NCBI GenBank assembly: GCA_016180645.1
Contig: JACPAV010000003.1
Location: 124,001-188,000 of the forward strand
Length of the DNA stretch: 64,000 bases
Direction: 5' to 3'
Source: Nitrospirota bacterium
GTDB taxonomy: Bacteria > JACPQY01
Positions 8,185-16,620 of this stretch are shown here, one piece after another. A program made the translations under genes and the position numbers. Positions within the stretch are counted from its first letter, which is position 1. The number at the start of each line of letters is the position of its first letter. The notes beneath the pieces are model-generated. The model saw only the letters and a list, made by a program, of their open reading frames with translations. It searched no databases and was not told the DNA's origin.

Positions 8185-10944
8185 TCACGAGCAGTTCGAA
8201 AAGCCGCAGTCGAAGCAGGTTGGTTCCTTGCAGCCGCTCACGAACTCCACGTTCCGCGAGTAGCACTGGGGGCAGAGCGGTTCGTTTTCGCGAGCCGTGA
8301 GGCGTGAGTCGGTCGCTCCAGGCTCCTGCCTTCTCGCGGCACTTCCCCCATCGTGGGGGTCGTGAGGCGTGAGGACCGGAGCCGTCGCATTCGCGGTGCC
8401 ATTCCCCTCCGAAGAATGACTCTTGCCGTTGGCCGCTCCGTTGTGTGAGTCCGTCGCGCCATTCTCCCGCTGGCCGGGCTGGGCGAGCTTCCCAATCTTA
8501 ATGAGGTGATCTCGCAATACCTGCGAGATCGCGTGCGGGATGGAGTCGACCCGTGAAGGACCGAAGCCATACGGCTTGTCCCCTTTCACGGAGTTCAGGT
8601 GCTTGAGCAGCCGAACGGGATCGCCGCCGATCTCAAGGTACTTCGACAACAATATCCCGATAACGGCGGTAAGCCCCGAGATTTCCGTCCCCAGCGGGGG
8701 CAGATTGGTAAAAATGCGGTAAGGGCCGTTGTCATCATAGATGATGTTGACGTGAAGCGGACCATAACCGGTCGGCTTCTCGTAGTACTCGCTCGTCGTC
8801 CCGGACGCCACGCCCCGTGCCGGCTGTTTCTTCGACCCGGCCTCGGCCGACTTGTTCAGATTCAGCACCTGCTGGGCCTTGCTCCCATCGCGGTAGACCG
8901 TCAGGCCCTTACAACCGAGATCGTAGGCGAGGAGATAGGCCTTGGCCATCTGTTCCGGAGTTGTGTCGTTCGTACAGTTGATCGTTTTCGACACGGCGTT
9001 GTCGGTGCTTTTCTGGAACGCAGCCTGAATGCGGATGTGGTGTTCGAAAGACACATCGTGTGACGTGGGGAATAGGCTCTGGACGTCCTTCGGGATTTCA
9101 GGGATGCCCCGCACGGAGCCGTGGTTCTGGTTGATTTTCTCCCAGAGGTCCGTTTCGGTCAGGCCGAAGAACCCGTTCCGCGCCGCCACTTCCCGGAATG
9201 AGGGGTTGACCTCATAAAACACATCCTTCGGATCCGGCTTAGTGCCCTGTTTGACCGCGTCCAGCCCCTTCGCGTTGTACCGGGTGTACGAGATCGCGAA
9301 AAACGGCTCGATTCCACTCCCCTGCAGCCCCGCCGCGATCGCGATCGTGCCCGTTGGGGCGATCGTCGTCCGCGCGCAGTTCCGGGGCCTCCAGTCTTCT
9401 CCCCGAAAGTGGATGCTCTCCTTGTCGTGGATGGAATCCTTGAAGTTCGGGAAGACTCCGCGTTGACGCGCGAGCTCGACGGAGGCATCGAGCGACGTCT
9501 GATTGATGAAGCCCATGACTTTTTCGGCCATCTGGATGGCTTCATCGCCGTCGTATGGAATTCCAAGCCCGACCAGCATCTCCGCAAACCCCATGACACC
9601 GAGACCGATTCGGCGGTTGCCTTTCGCCATGAGCTCGATCTCCGGCGTGGGGTAGTTGTTCAGATCGATCACGTTGTCCAGGAAGTGAATCGACTCATTC
9701 ACGATTTCGCTGAGCCCTTCCTCGTCCAACTGTCCGTTCCGTACGAACTTCGAGAGGGTGATGGAACCGAGGTTGCACGGTTCGTTGGGAAGAAGCGGTT
9801 GCTCGCCGCACGGGTTCGTGGCCTCGATCGGGCCGAGGGCCGGCGTGGGGTTCGAGTGTGAGTTGTTGATCCGGTCGAGAACGACATACCCCGGATCGCC
9901 GCACTTCCACGCGTAATCGATGATGAGATCGAAGAGCTCCCGCGCCTTCTCCCTGCCGGCCGGCTTCCGGGTCTTGGGATTGATGAGTTCGATCTCCTCG
10001 TCCTTGCGAACGGCATCGATGAACGCGGAATCGATGCCTACGGAGATATTGAAATTCTCCAGGATCCCTCCATTGCCCTTCATGGTGATGAACTCCCGGA
10101 TATCCGGGTGGGTGTACGGCATGATCGCCATGTTCGCGCCGCGCCGGGTGCCGCCCTGCTTCACCTGCTCCGTGGCAATGTCGAAGATTTTCATGAACGA
10201 CACAGGGCCCGAGGCAATCCCTTTCGTCGTCTTCACTTCGTCTTCCTTGGGACGGATCCGCCCGAAGGAGAAACCCGTGCCCCCGCCCGACTTGTGGATG
10301 AGCGCCTGGTTCTTGACCGATTCAAAAATGCCTTCAATGCTGTCCGGCACCGGTAGCACGTAGCACGCGGAAAGCTGCTGCAGAGCGCGCCCGGCGTTCA
10401 TCAACGTCGGAGAGTTCGGCAGGAAAAAGAAGTTGGAAAGGAGGGCGTAGAACTTGTCGGCGGTCTCCTGGACGATCCGCCGCGCCTCGGCATCCTCTTC
10501 CACCAGGCGAAGCAGATTGTCCATGAACCGCCGGAAGTTCTTCTCCCGTTCTTCGTATTCGTGAATCCCCTGATGCAGCAGGACCATATCAACCGTGGCC
10601 CCGCACCCTCCGCTGCCATCCATGGCGCTCCGGGTACGACCAGCCGTCGTGGCGTCGCCCCCCACGTCCTTTTGAACCACCGTGTGACGGACGCCCTTCA
10701 GCCATTTCTCACGGGGGATCGAAGGCGAATGGAGAAGATCTCCGAGCGCGATGTTCCGAGCCACCCCCAGCAGCCAGGCTTCAACACTTTTCGCATCGCG
10801 CAGGTACTTGTCCCGGATGACCTTCAGTTGATTTTCCGAAAGCGGCAAGCCCTCCGGATTTCCGTCTGCCGTGGAATGAATTTGCAGTCTCCGACCTCGA
10901 GTCCTTCCCTGGGAGATCTCGAGAATCTCAGCCGTTTGAGCCAT
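8185..10944 (-). CDS. nrdJ: Adenosylcobalamin-dependent (class II) ribonucleotide reductase
   Basis: The enzyme reduces ribonucleotides to deoxyribonucleotides using a B12 radical and needs no oxygen. The 919-residue protein shows the class II core: LSACYVLPVPDSIEGIF, KSGGGTGFSFGRIRP, TRRGANMAIM, ATNPCGEQPLL, CNLGSITLSKF and a PTGTIAIAAG loop. The C-terminus carries a zinc-ribbon-like tail with CPQC, CKEPTC and a final CS, as in vitamin-B12-dependent NrdJ of the long type. A low-complexity linker before that tail contains two short GTGAGGC repeats in the DNA. I chose the ATG at 10944 because AAGGAG sits five bases upstream; a GTG at 10950 overlaps that site. Tandem NrdR boxes lie in the promoter. 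Confidence 0.95.
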   Translation of the reverse strand: MAQTAEILEISQGRTRGRRLQIHSTADGNPEGLPLSENQLKVIRDKYLRDAKSVEAWLLGVARNIALGDLLHSPSIPREKWLKGVRHTVVQKDVGGDATTAGRTRSAMDGSGGCGATVDMVLLHQGIHEYEEREKNFRRFMDNLLRLVEEDAEARRIVQETADKFYALLSNFFFLPNSPTLMNAGRALQQLSACYVLPVPDSIEGIFESVKNQALIHKSGGGTGFSFGRIRPKEDEVKTTKGIASGPVSFMKIFDIATEQVKQGGTRRGANMAIMPYTHPDIREFITMKGNGGILENFNISVGIDSAFIDAVRKDEEIELINPKTRKPAGREKARELFDLIIDYAWKCGDPGYVVLDRINNSHSNPTPALGPIEATNPCGEQPLLPNEPCNLGSITLSKFVRNGQLDEEGLSEIVNESIHFLDNVIDLNNYPTPEIELMAKGNRRIGLGVMGFAEMLVGLGIPYDGDEAIQMAEKVMGFINQTSLDASVELARQRGVFPNFKDSIHDKESIHFRGEDWRPRNCARTTIAPTGTIAIAAGLQGSGIEPFFAISYTRYNAKGLDAVKQGTKPDPKDVFYEVNPSFREVAARNGFFGLTETDLWEKINQNHGSVRGIPEIPKDVQSLFPTSHDVSFEHHIRIQAAFQKSTDNAVSKTINCTNDTTPEQMAKAYLLAYDLGCKGLTVYRDGSKAQQVLNLNKSAEAGSKKQPARGVASGTTSEYYEKPTGYGPLHVNIIYDDNGPYRIFTNLPPLGTEISGLTAVIGILLSKYLEIGGDPVRLLKHLNSVKGDKPYGFGPSRVDSIPHAISQVLRDHLIKIGKLAQPGQRENGATDSHNGAANGKSHSSEGNGTANATAPVLTPHDPHDGGSAARRQEPGATDSRLTARENEPLCPQCYSRNVEFVSGCKEPTCFDCGFSNCS
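8297..8375. repeat. Two GTGAGGC repeat pairs inside the nrdJ linker
   Basis: GTGAGGCGTGAG occurs at 8297-8308 and again at 8362-8373. Both belong to the family of 7-9 base GTGA-type units found elsewhere in the window. They lie in the part of nrdJ encoding the poorly conserved linker before the zinc-ribbon tail, suggesting that this linker grew by repeat insertion. Confidence 0.55.
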
Positions 10945-10992
10945 TGTCACTCCTTTCTGTCCTCCATGCGTTGGTATCGGGCCACTGGAATA

Positions 10993-11048
10993 GATCTAAA
11001 TGTTGTGTCTTGTGAGGGCAGAATACCACATATGGTATGCCCTGTCAA
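10993..11048 (-). promoter_or_regulatory. nrdJ promoter with tandem NrdR boxes
   Basis: On the minus strand TTGACA (11048-11043) and TATTCT (11025-11020) are 17 bases apart. A 16-base near-palindrome at 11023-11038 (ATACCACATATGGTAT on the plus strand) matches the NrdR-box pattern acaCwAtATaTwGtgt and overlaps the -10. A second, weaker match (GATCTAAATGTTGTGT, 10993-11008) lies downstream; the centres are 30 bases apart, close to the spacing known for NrdR pairs. NrdR is an ATP-cone repressor of ribonucleotide reductase genes, so this gene is probably NrdR-controlled. The nrdR gene is not in the window. Confidence 0.72.
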
Positions 11049-11074
11049 CCCGAATCTATTCCAGCCAATCCGTG

Positions 11075-11161
11075 CTATCGGTGGAACCGCATTTTCTGTC
11101 TGAGCTTCTTGTACTTATGCTTCTTGATTTTTCGCTTTCGCCATTTCTTAACACTACCCAT
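11075..11161 (-). CDS. AURKAIP1/COX24-like tiny basic protein
   Basis: A 28-residue reading frame starts at an ATG at 11161 and stops at a TAG at 11075. The product begins MGSVKKWRKRKIKKHKYKK and is extremely basic. The MGSV start followed by repeated K/R-K-x-H-x-K blocks is characteristic of the very small bacterial proteins carrying the AURKAIP1/COX24 (DUF1713) domain, which are usually about 30 residues and are thought to be ribosome- or RNA-associated by analogy with the mitochondrial relatives. An AAAGGA ribosome-binding site lies upstream. It sits in the gap between trmFO and nrdJ and is too short for most gene finders. Confidence 0.72.
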   Translation of the reverse strand: MGSVKKWRKRKIKKHKYKKLRQKMRFHR

Positions 11162-11193
11162 GTGTCAACATCCTTTCTGGAACGATTTTCTGG

Positions 11194-12534
11194 TCAGACC
11201 GCATTCGACTGGAGCCCCCGATCCGGAAGGCTCTGCGATTTCCAAATCTTCATGTGTTCGAGGGCCCGCTCGGCGACTTCTCGACGGTTCCGGCGCCGGG
11301 CGGCCGCCGTATCCCTCATGGGAGGCATGAGCCCGTAGTTGATGTTCATCGGTTGAAAATGTTTGGGGTCCGCCGTGGTGATGTAATGGACGAGCGCCCC
11401 GATCGCGGTCGTCGGCGGGGGGACAACGGGCGGAAGGCCCTGGAGCATGCGGGCGGCGTTCGTTCCGGCCACCCAGCCCATGGCGGCCGATTCGATGTAG
11501 CCTTCCACGCCAACGAGTTGCCCCGCAATGAAAACGCCCTTTCGATCCTTCAGCTCCAGGTGCGGCTTCAGGAGGACCGGCGAATTGATGTACGTATTCC
11601 GATGCACGCTCCCAAAGCGCGCAAACTCCGCTTTTTCCAAGCCGGGTATCATGTGAAAGACTCTCTGCTGCTCAGGGTATTTCAGTTTCGTCTGGAAGCC
11701 AACCATATTGTACAAATGTCCGTACTTGTCCTCCGGCCGGAGTTGGACGACGGCGTACGGACGACGACCGGTCTTGGGATCGGTCAGACCGACCGGTTTC
11801 ATCGGGCCGAACGCCAGGGTGTCCACCCCCCGGCGGGCCATTTCTTCCACCGGCAGGCAGCCCTCGAAGAACATGGGCTTCTCAAACGGTTTCAGGGCCA
11901 CCGCTTCGGCCTTGAGAAGAGCGTCCACAAATCCGTAGTACCCATCCTTCTCGAATGGACAGTTCACGTAGTCCTCATTGTCCTCCTGATACCTCGACGC
12001 TTTGAAGCATTTCTCCATATCGATGGACTCCGCATCCACAATCGGAGAAATCGCATCGAAGAAATAGAGGAACTTTCCATGGGTCAGACGGATCAGGATC
12101 TCCGTCAGGCTCGGCGAGGTGAGCGGGCCGGTCGCGAAGACCGTCACGCCTTCGGGGAGCGACTGGACTTCCTCCCGGACCACCTCGATCAGCGGGTGGG
12201 ACTCGATGCGTTCCGTGATCGTCTCCGCGAAAAGATTCCGGTCCACCGCCAGGGCCACTCCGGCCGGCACTTCATTTTTTGCGGCCGATTCCAGAATCAG
12301 GGATTCCAGGAGGATCATCTCCTGTTTGAGCAGTCCCGGTCCATTCTCCAATGACTTGGCCTTGAAGGAATTGGAGCAGACCAGCTCGGCCATCTTTCCG
12401 GAGGAGTGGGCAGCGGTCATGACTTTCGGGCGCATTTCGTATAGACGCACCTTCACCCCGAGCTGGGCGGCCTGCCAGGCGGCCTCGCTGCCGGCCAGCC
12501 CTGCCCCCACAACAGTCAGAGTCGTCTCACTCAC
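11194..12534 (-). CDS. trmFO: Methylenetetrahydrofolate-tRNA (uracil-5-)-methyltransferase
   Basis: TrmFO makes m5U54 in the tRNA T-loop using methylenetetrahydrofolate and FAD. The 446-residue protein starts with the FAD-binding GAGLAG at residues 10-15, then the diagnostic LYEMRP, AELVCSNSFK and GPLTSPSL segments, and a C-terminal GYIESAAMGWVAGTNAA and NYGLMPP. The GTG at 12534 gives the family's usual length; the reading frame is open further upstream but runs into the neighbour. GAGGAGG lies 11 bases before it. The order topA, small membrane protein, trmFO on one strand resembles the topA-trmFO pairing of many bacteria. Confidence 0.95.
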   Translation of the reverse strand: MSETTLTVVGAGLAGSEAAWQAAQLGVKVRLYEMRPKVMTAAHSSGKMAELVCSNSFKAKSLENGPGLLKQEMILLESLILESAAKNEVPAGVALAVDRNLFAETITERIESHPLIEVVREEVQSLPEGVTVFATGPLTSPSLTEILIRLTHGKFLYFFDAISPIVDAESIDMEKCFKASRYQEDNEDYVNCPFEKDGYYGFVDALLKAEAVALKPFEKPMFFEGCLPVEEMARRGVDTLAFGPMKPVGLTDPKTGRRPYAVVQLRPEDKYGHLYNMVGFQTKLKYPEQQRVFHMIPGLEKAEFARFGSVHRNTYINSPVLLKPHLELKDRKGVFIAGQLVGVEGYIESAAMGWVAGTNAARMLQGLPPVVPPPTTAIGALVHYITTADPKHFQPMNINYGLMPPMRDTAAARRRNRREVAERALEHMKIWKSQSLPDRGLQSNAV

Positions 12535-12550
12535 GGAGTTCGGGACCTCC

Positions 12551-13180
12551 TCAAGATGCGAATACTTTTTCAGGTTTCCAGGACCGAACGGGTGCCGCAG
12601 ACTTGGGTGGAGATGTCGGAGCAGTCTTCCCCGGAGGACCGCTTGCGGGGCGGGATGCAGATGCCACGGTCGGTTTGCTCGCCGTTCCAAGTTCGGCGGG
12701 TTTGCCCGTTCCTTGCGCCGGATTCGATGGCTGGGTTGCTCGGCTGTACGCCTCAGAGGTCGGATGCGCCCAGTCCAGAAGCTCCGTGGGAGATTTTTCA
12801 CGGACCACCATCCCGAGTATGGACTTGGCGACTTCCTTCTGCGAGTGCTCCTCGCGCTGCCGCTGCTCCCCCTTGATCTGATGCAGTTCCGCCTCCATGC
12901 GGACCTCGAGATCGTGTCCTTCCTTCACGCGGGCCTTCTGCTCGATCAGGACGGCGGCCGCCCGCTTGTCCATGCGTTCCAATTCCCCATCCCAGTTCAG
13001 GATGAAATTGGACAGGCGACCCAGCAGGTTTCGGACTTCCTCTCCATTCAGCCCCTCTTCCAGGGACTCCCTTTCAAGCTCCAAGTCCCCCTCTTTCGCC
13101 GTTTTCTTTCTCGACCGAATAATAAGCGGTATCAGAGCGGCAAAAACCAGTGCTTCAGCCAGAAATATCCAGACCATCAT
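12551..13180 (-). CDS. Membrane-anchored coiled-coil protein of unknown function
   Basis: The 209-residue product begins MMVWIFLAEALVFAALIPLII, one transmembrane helix followed by RSRKK, so the rest should face the cytoplasm. Residues 30-125 are rich in Glu, Lys, Arg and Leu and look like a coiled coil. The last 80 residues are a Pro/Ala/Ser-rich, probably disordered tail. I do not recognise the family. The ATG at 13180 has AGGGGGA directly upstream and overlaps the end of topA by 26 bases; a longer frame to 13207 is open but less likely. Tight packing with topA and trmFO suggests one operon. Confidence 0.65.
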   Translation of the reverse strand: MMVWIFLAEALVFAALIPLIIRSRKKTAKEGDLELERESLEEGLNGEEVRNLLGRLSNFILNWDGELERMDKRAAAVLIEQKARVKEGHDLEVRMEAELHQIKGEQRQREEHSQKEVAKSILGMVVREKSPTELLDWAHPTSEAYSRATQPSNPAQGTGKPAELGTASKPTVASASRPASGPPGKTAPTSPPKSAAPVRSWKPEKVFAS

Positions 13181-15260
13181 TTCCCCCTTTCTCTTCCGTG
13201 AGCGCACCCTCCTGTTTGTTCTCCCCTTCCGCCGGTTCCACGGGAAGTGATTCCGTGTGGCGACAGTCCGGGAAGCCCGTGCAGGCCACGAACCGACCCC
13301 TCACCCCGAACCGAATGACCAATGGCTTTCCACATTTCGGATCCGGGCAATTTCGGCCGACCTCTTCAACAACCCCGCGCACGGTCCGCATTTCCACGGC
13401 CGCCCGGTCCAGGGCACGGGAGAATGGACCGTAGAATTCCCGGAGCGTCTCGACCCAATCGGCCTCCCCTTCTTCGATCTTGTCCAGTTTCTCCTCCATC
13501 TCCGCCGTGAATTGAAGATCGAGCACTTCCGGAAAACTTTCGATCAGCAATTCCGTGATGAGCTCCCCCAAGGCGCTCGGCTTGAACCGGCCCTTGTCCT
13601 TGTAAACGTAACCCCGAAGCTGAATGGTGGAAATGATGACCGCGTAGGTGGAGGGACGACCGATTCCCTTTTCCTCCAGTTCCTTGATGAGGGAGCTTTC
13701 GGAATAGCGCGGCGGGGGCTGGGTGAAATGTTGGCGATCCTCCAGGCCCAAGAGATCCAGCGTTTCTCCGACCTTCACCGTGGGAAGACGGGGATCCTCC
13801 TCGGAATCGGGGGCCTCCTCATCTTTCCCCTCGCGATAGAGCACAGTGAAGCCTTCAAATTTCACCGTCGAGCCGTTGGCCCGGAAAACGGCGCGGTGGC
13901 CCCCGCCGTTGGCCGGGCCCCTGGGAAGCTCTGCTTCAATGTCCACGCGTGTCTGATCCAGGATCGCATCGGCCATCTGTGAGGCCACGAAACGCTGCCA
14001 GACGATCTGATAAACCTTGAACTGCTCGTCGGTCAGGAAAGAGCGAAGGGCGTCGGGCGTCCGGCTCACATCGCTGGGCCGGATCGCCTCGTGCGCATCC
14101 TGTGCCGATTTCTTGTTGCGATAGGATCGGGCCTCGGCGGGAAGAAAAGACCGGTCAAACCGGGCACGAATGAAGGCGCGCGCGTCGTTCACGGCATCGG
14201 CTGAAATGCGGACGGAATCGGTTCTCATGTAGGTGATGAGGCCGGTCGGCCCTTCGTCTCCGATCGCGATGCCCTCGTACAGTTGCTGGGCGATCATCAT
14301 CGTTTTCCGCGCCGGGTAATGGTACCGGCGGGCCGCCTCCCGCTGAAGCTCGCTGGTGATGAACGGCGGGGACGGGTGCCGCCGCAGCTCCTTCGTTTCC
14401 GTTTCACCCACCGTAAACGAGGCATGGGCGCTCAACTGTTCCTTGAGCGGCGCCATCTCCGCCTGAGTCATAATTCTCTCCCCGGGCTCCGGCTTGCCGT
14501 GGGCAATGCGCACGCCGTCCAGCTCTCGAAGGCGGGCCTTGAACGGCGGCGGTGATCCGGCTCTGAACTCCGCCGTGAGCGAGCCGTATTCGATGGGAAC
14601 GAACTTGCGGATTTCTTTTTCGCGGTCGACGACCAGGCGAACGGCCACGGACTGGACCCGGCCGGCCGACAGCCCACGCTTCACCTTCTTCCAGAGCAAC
14701 GGACTCAACTTGTAGCCCACGACGCGATCCAAAATTCGCCGGGCCTGCTGGGCATTGAACTTCTTGACGTCCAGTTCTTCGGGATGGGCGATGGCTTCTT
14801 TGACTTTCTTCGCGGTGATTTCGTGGAGGATCACCCGGTAAACGTGCTTTCTTTCTCCCTGCTCCGATTTGCGCCGGCCCCCCGCGGAGTCGGGCTTCCG
14901 GGTCTTTGGCGAGCCGGTATCGGAGCCGCCCGACGAATCGGCATGGGGATGGGTACCGCCATCGCGAACCTGTCCCGCCAAGTGCCAGGCAATGGCTTCG
15001 CCCTCGCGATCCGGGTCCGAGGCCAGATAAATTCTCTTGGCCTTCTTCGCGGCCGATCGGATCTCCTTGAGGATCTTTCCCTTTCCCCGGATGATGATGT
15101 AGTGGGGCTCGAAGTCCTTATCGACATCCACGCCGAACTTGGAGGCGGGAAGATCGATCACGTGACCCATGGAGGCCTTCACCGTGTACTTGTCGCCCAG
15201 GTACTTCTTCAGCGTTTTGGCCTTCGTCGGCGATTCGACGATCACGAGATTTTCGGACAT
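13155..15260 (-). CDS. topA: DNA topoisomerase I (type IA)
   Basis: The enzyme relaxes negatively supercoiled DNA. In the 701-residue protein, the TOPRIM domain shows VIVESPTKAKT (6-16) and DPDREGEA (82-89). The active-site tyrosine is Tyr344 in LITYMRTDSV, and GIGRPSTYA is conserved further on. A Gly/Ser/Lys-rich insertion at about residues 98-138 interrupts the TOPRIM region. Only one C-terminal zinc finger is present (CPDPKC, then CTGFPDC), against three in Escherichia coli. I chose the ATG at 15260 because the sequence upstream is not conserved-looking; the frame stays open to 15374. Confidence 0.95.
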   Translation of the reverse strand: MSENLVIVESPTKAKTLKKYLGDKYTVKASMGHVIDLPASKFGVDVDKDFEPHYIIIRGKGKILKEIRSAAKKAKRIYLASDPDREGEAIAWHLAGQVRDGGTHPHADSSGGSDTGSPKTRKPDSAGGRRKSEQGERKHVYRVILHEITAKKVKEAIAHPEELDVKKFNAQQARRILDRVVGYKLSPLLWKKVKRGLSAGRVQSVAVRLVVDREKEIRKFVPIEYGSLTAEFRAGSPPPFKARLRELDGVRIAHGKPEPGERIMTQAEMAPLKEQLSAHASFTVGETETKELRRHPSPPFITSELQREAARRYHYPARKTMMIAQQLYEGIAIGDEGPTGLITYMRTDSVRISADAVNDARAFIRARFDRSFLPAEARSYRNKKSAQDAHEAIRPSDVSRTPDALRSFLTDEQFKVYQIVWQRFVASQMADAILDQTRVDIEAELPRGPANGGGHRAVFRANGSTVKFEGFTVLYREGKDEEAPDSEEDPRLPTVKVGETLDLLGLEDRQHFTQPPPRYSESSLIKELEEKGIGRPSTYAVIISTIQLRGYVYKDKGRFKPSALGELITELLIESFPEVLDLQFTAEMEEKLDKIEEGEADWVETLREFYGPFSRALDRAAVEMRTVRGVVEEVGRNCPDPKCGKPLVIRFGVRGRFVACTGFPDCRHTESLPVEPAEGENKQEGALTEEKGGNDGLDISG

Positions 15261-15417
15261 CTTTGTATTCTCGTCGGAAACGCTTCCTGGGTCAAGTTCG
15301 CTGTTTGCGCCGCCGCGGAGGGGCCGAAAATCCGGCCAAGGGCCGCGCATCGAACGGCCCGGATACCCTAACACTCAATCAGTGGCGCCACGTTTACCCA
15401 TGTGCTAACGTTCGCCG

Positions 15418-15714
15418 ATGCGTCGGGTGCCCATCGAGAAAGCCGAGGCCGGCATGATCACCACGCAGCCCATCGTCAGCGAGAAGGGCATGGTGCTCTG
15501 CTCCAAGGGATCGCCGCTGACCGAAACCCTGATCGAGCGGCTTGGGAGACTCGGGATCAGATCCGTCGCGGTCGAGGGCGACGATCCAGTGGAAGGAACC
15601 ACGGACCCGGTCCAGTCGCGTCTCGAAATCGACGAACGGTTTTCGAAGGTCGCCGATGATCCGCTGATGGCGGAGATCAAGAATCTCGTGGTCAAGATTC
15701 AACTGGGCTCCTGA
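15418..15714 (+). CDS. Small conserved protein preceding an HDOD gene
   Basis: The 98-residue protein begins RRVPIEKAEAGMITTQPIVS and continues GMVLCSKGSPLTETLIERLGRLGI. This resembles the small N-terminal module often found before HD-GYP or HDOD domains, with the pattern vPvekLkpGMvlakpV...G.lLl.kGt.Lt..li.rLk..Gi. No enzymatic motif or signal peptide is visible. It ends nine bases before the HDOD gene and was probably split from, or works with, that protein. The role is inferred from this pairing only. Confidence 0.62.
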   Translation: MRRVPIEKAEAGMITTQPIVSEKGMVLCSKGSPLTETLIERLGRLGIRSVAVEGDDPVEGTTDPVQSRLEIDERFSKVADDPLMAEIKNLVVKIQLGS

Positions 15715-15723
15715 TCGGAACGC

Positions 15724-16563
15724 ATGCCGATCGATCGCAAAGTTCTTCAGATCAAGATCCAGAATCTCAAGAACCTCCCTCCTCTTCCGGCCGCCATCCA
15801 GAGGGTCGGCCAGATGGTGGAGGATCCGAAAGTGACCACGCAGCAGCTTTCGGACGTTATTGCGAAGGATCAGGCGCTGGCCAGCCGCGTCCTGAGACTG
15901 GTCAATTCACCCCTGTATGGGTTTCCAGGCCGCATTTCGGAAATTTCCCATGCCATCGTGCTCCTCGGCTTCAATGTCATCAAGAGCCTCGCTTTCGGCA
16001 CCTATGTTTCCGGGATCATGACCAAGGAGATCGAGGGATTGTGGGAGCATTCACTCGGTACCTCCCTTGCTGCGGGCATCCTGGCCCGCAAAGTTGGATT
16101 CCCCAAGCCCGATGAGGCCTCCGTGGCGGGACTCCTGCACGACGTCGGCAAAGCCGCGCTGAAAGTCCTGTTTCCCGCGGAGTACCGCCGCGTACTGCAA
16201 GTCGTCCAGGAAAAACAATGTTTCATCTTGGAGGCGGAGCGGGAGGTCCTGGGGGATTTCGACCACTGTCGCATGGGCGCCGAGTTGTGCCTTCGATGGA
16301 ATCTTCCGGCAGGCTTGCGGGAAACGATTCTCCATCACCATGATCCGGCGCGAGTCCGGCAGGAGAAGGATCTGACGGCCATTGTTCACACGGCCGACGT
16401 ACTGGCCCGCGCCTTCGGATTCGGATTCGCGGGTGACCCTTACGTTCCGGCTTTGGAAAAGAAAGCATGGGAAATGCTCAAATTGACGTGGGACGACCTT
16501 GAGAACGTTTCGAGAGACCTTCAGCAGAACCTGCACAAAGTCAAGGATTCCTTCCGGTCCTGA
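15724..16563 (+). CDS. HDOD-domain signalling protein
   Basis: The 279-residue protein is a single HDOD domain: NLPPLPAAIQRVGQMVEDP at the N-terminus, the core DQALASRVLRLVNSPLYGF, then ISEISHAIVLLGFNVIKSLA. The region LLHDVGKAAL keeps the HD doublet, and ETILHHHDP is also present. HDOD proteins are regulators related to HD phosphohydrolases and commonly linked to motility, surface behaviour and nucleotide signalling. No receiver or output domain is attached. It lies directly behind the small protein at 15418 and likely forms one transcript with it. Confidence 0.9.
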   Translation: MPIDRKVLQIKIQNLKNLPPLPAAIQRVGQMVEDPKVTTQQLSDVIAKDQALASRVLRLVNSPLYGFPGRISEISHAIVLLGFNVIKSLAFGTYVSGIMTKEIEGLWEHSLGTSLAAGILARKVGFPKPDEASVAGLLHDVGKAALKVLFPAEYRRVLQVVQEKQCFILEAEREVLGDFDHCRMGAELCLRWNLPAGLRETILHHHDPARVRQEKDLTAIVHTADVLARAFGFGFAGDPYVPALEKKAWEMLKLTWDDLENVSRDLQQNLHKVKDSFRS

Positions 16564-16620
16564 CCTCCCTCCCGGAGATTTTCGGAGGCCCCCTGCGCCC
16601 GAGCCCGGAAAGGAGAAGGA

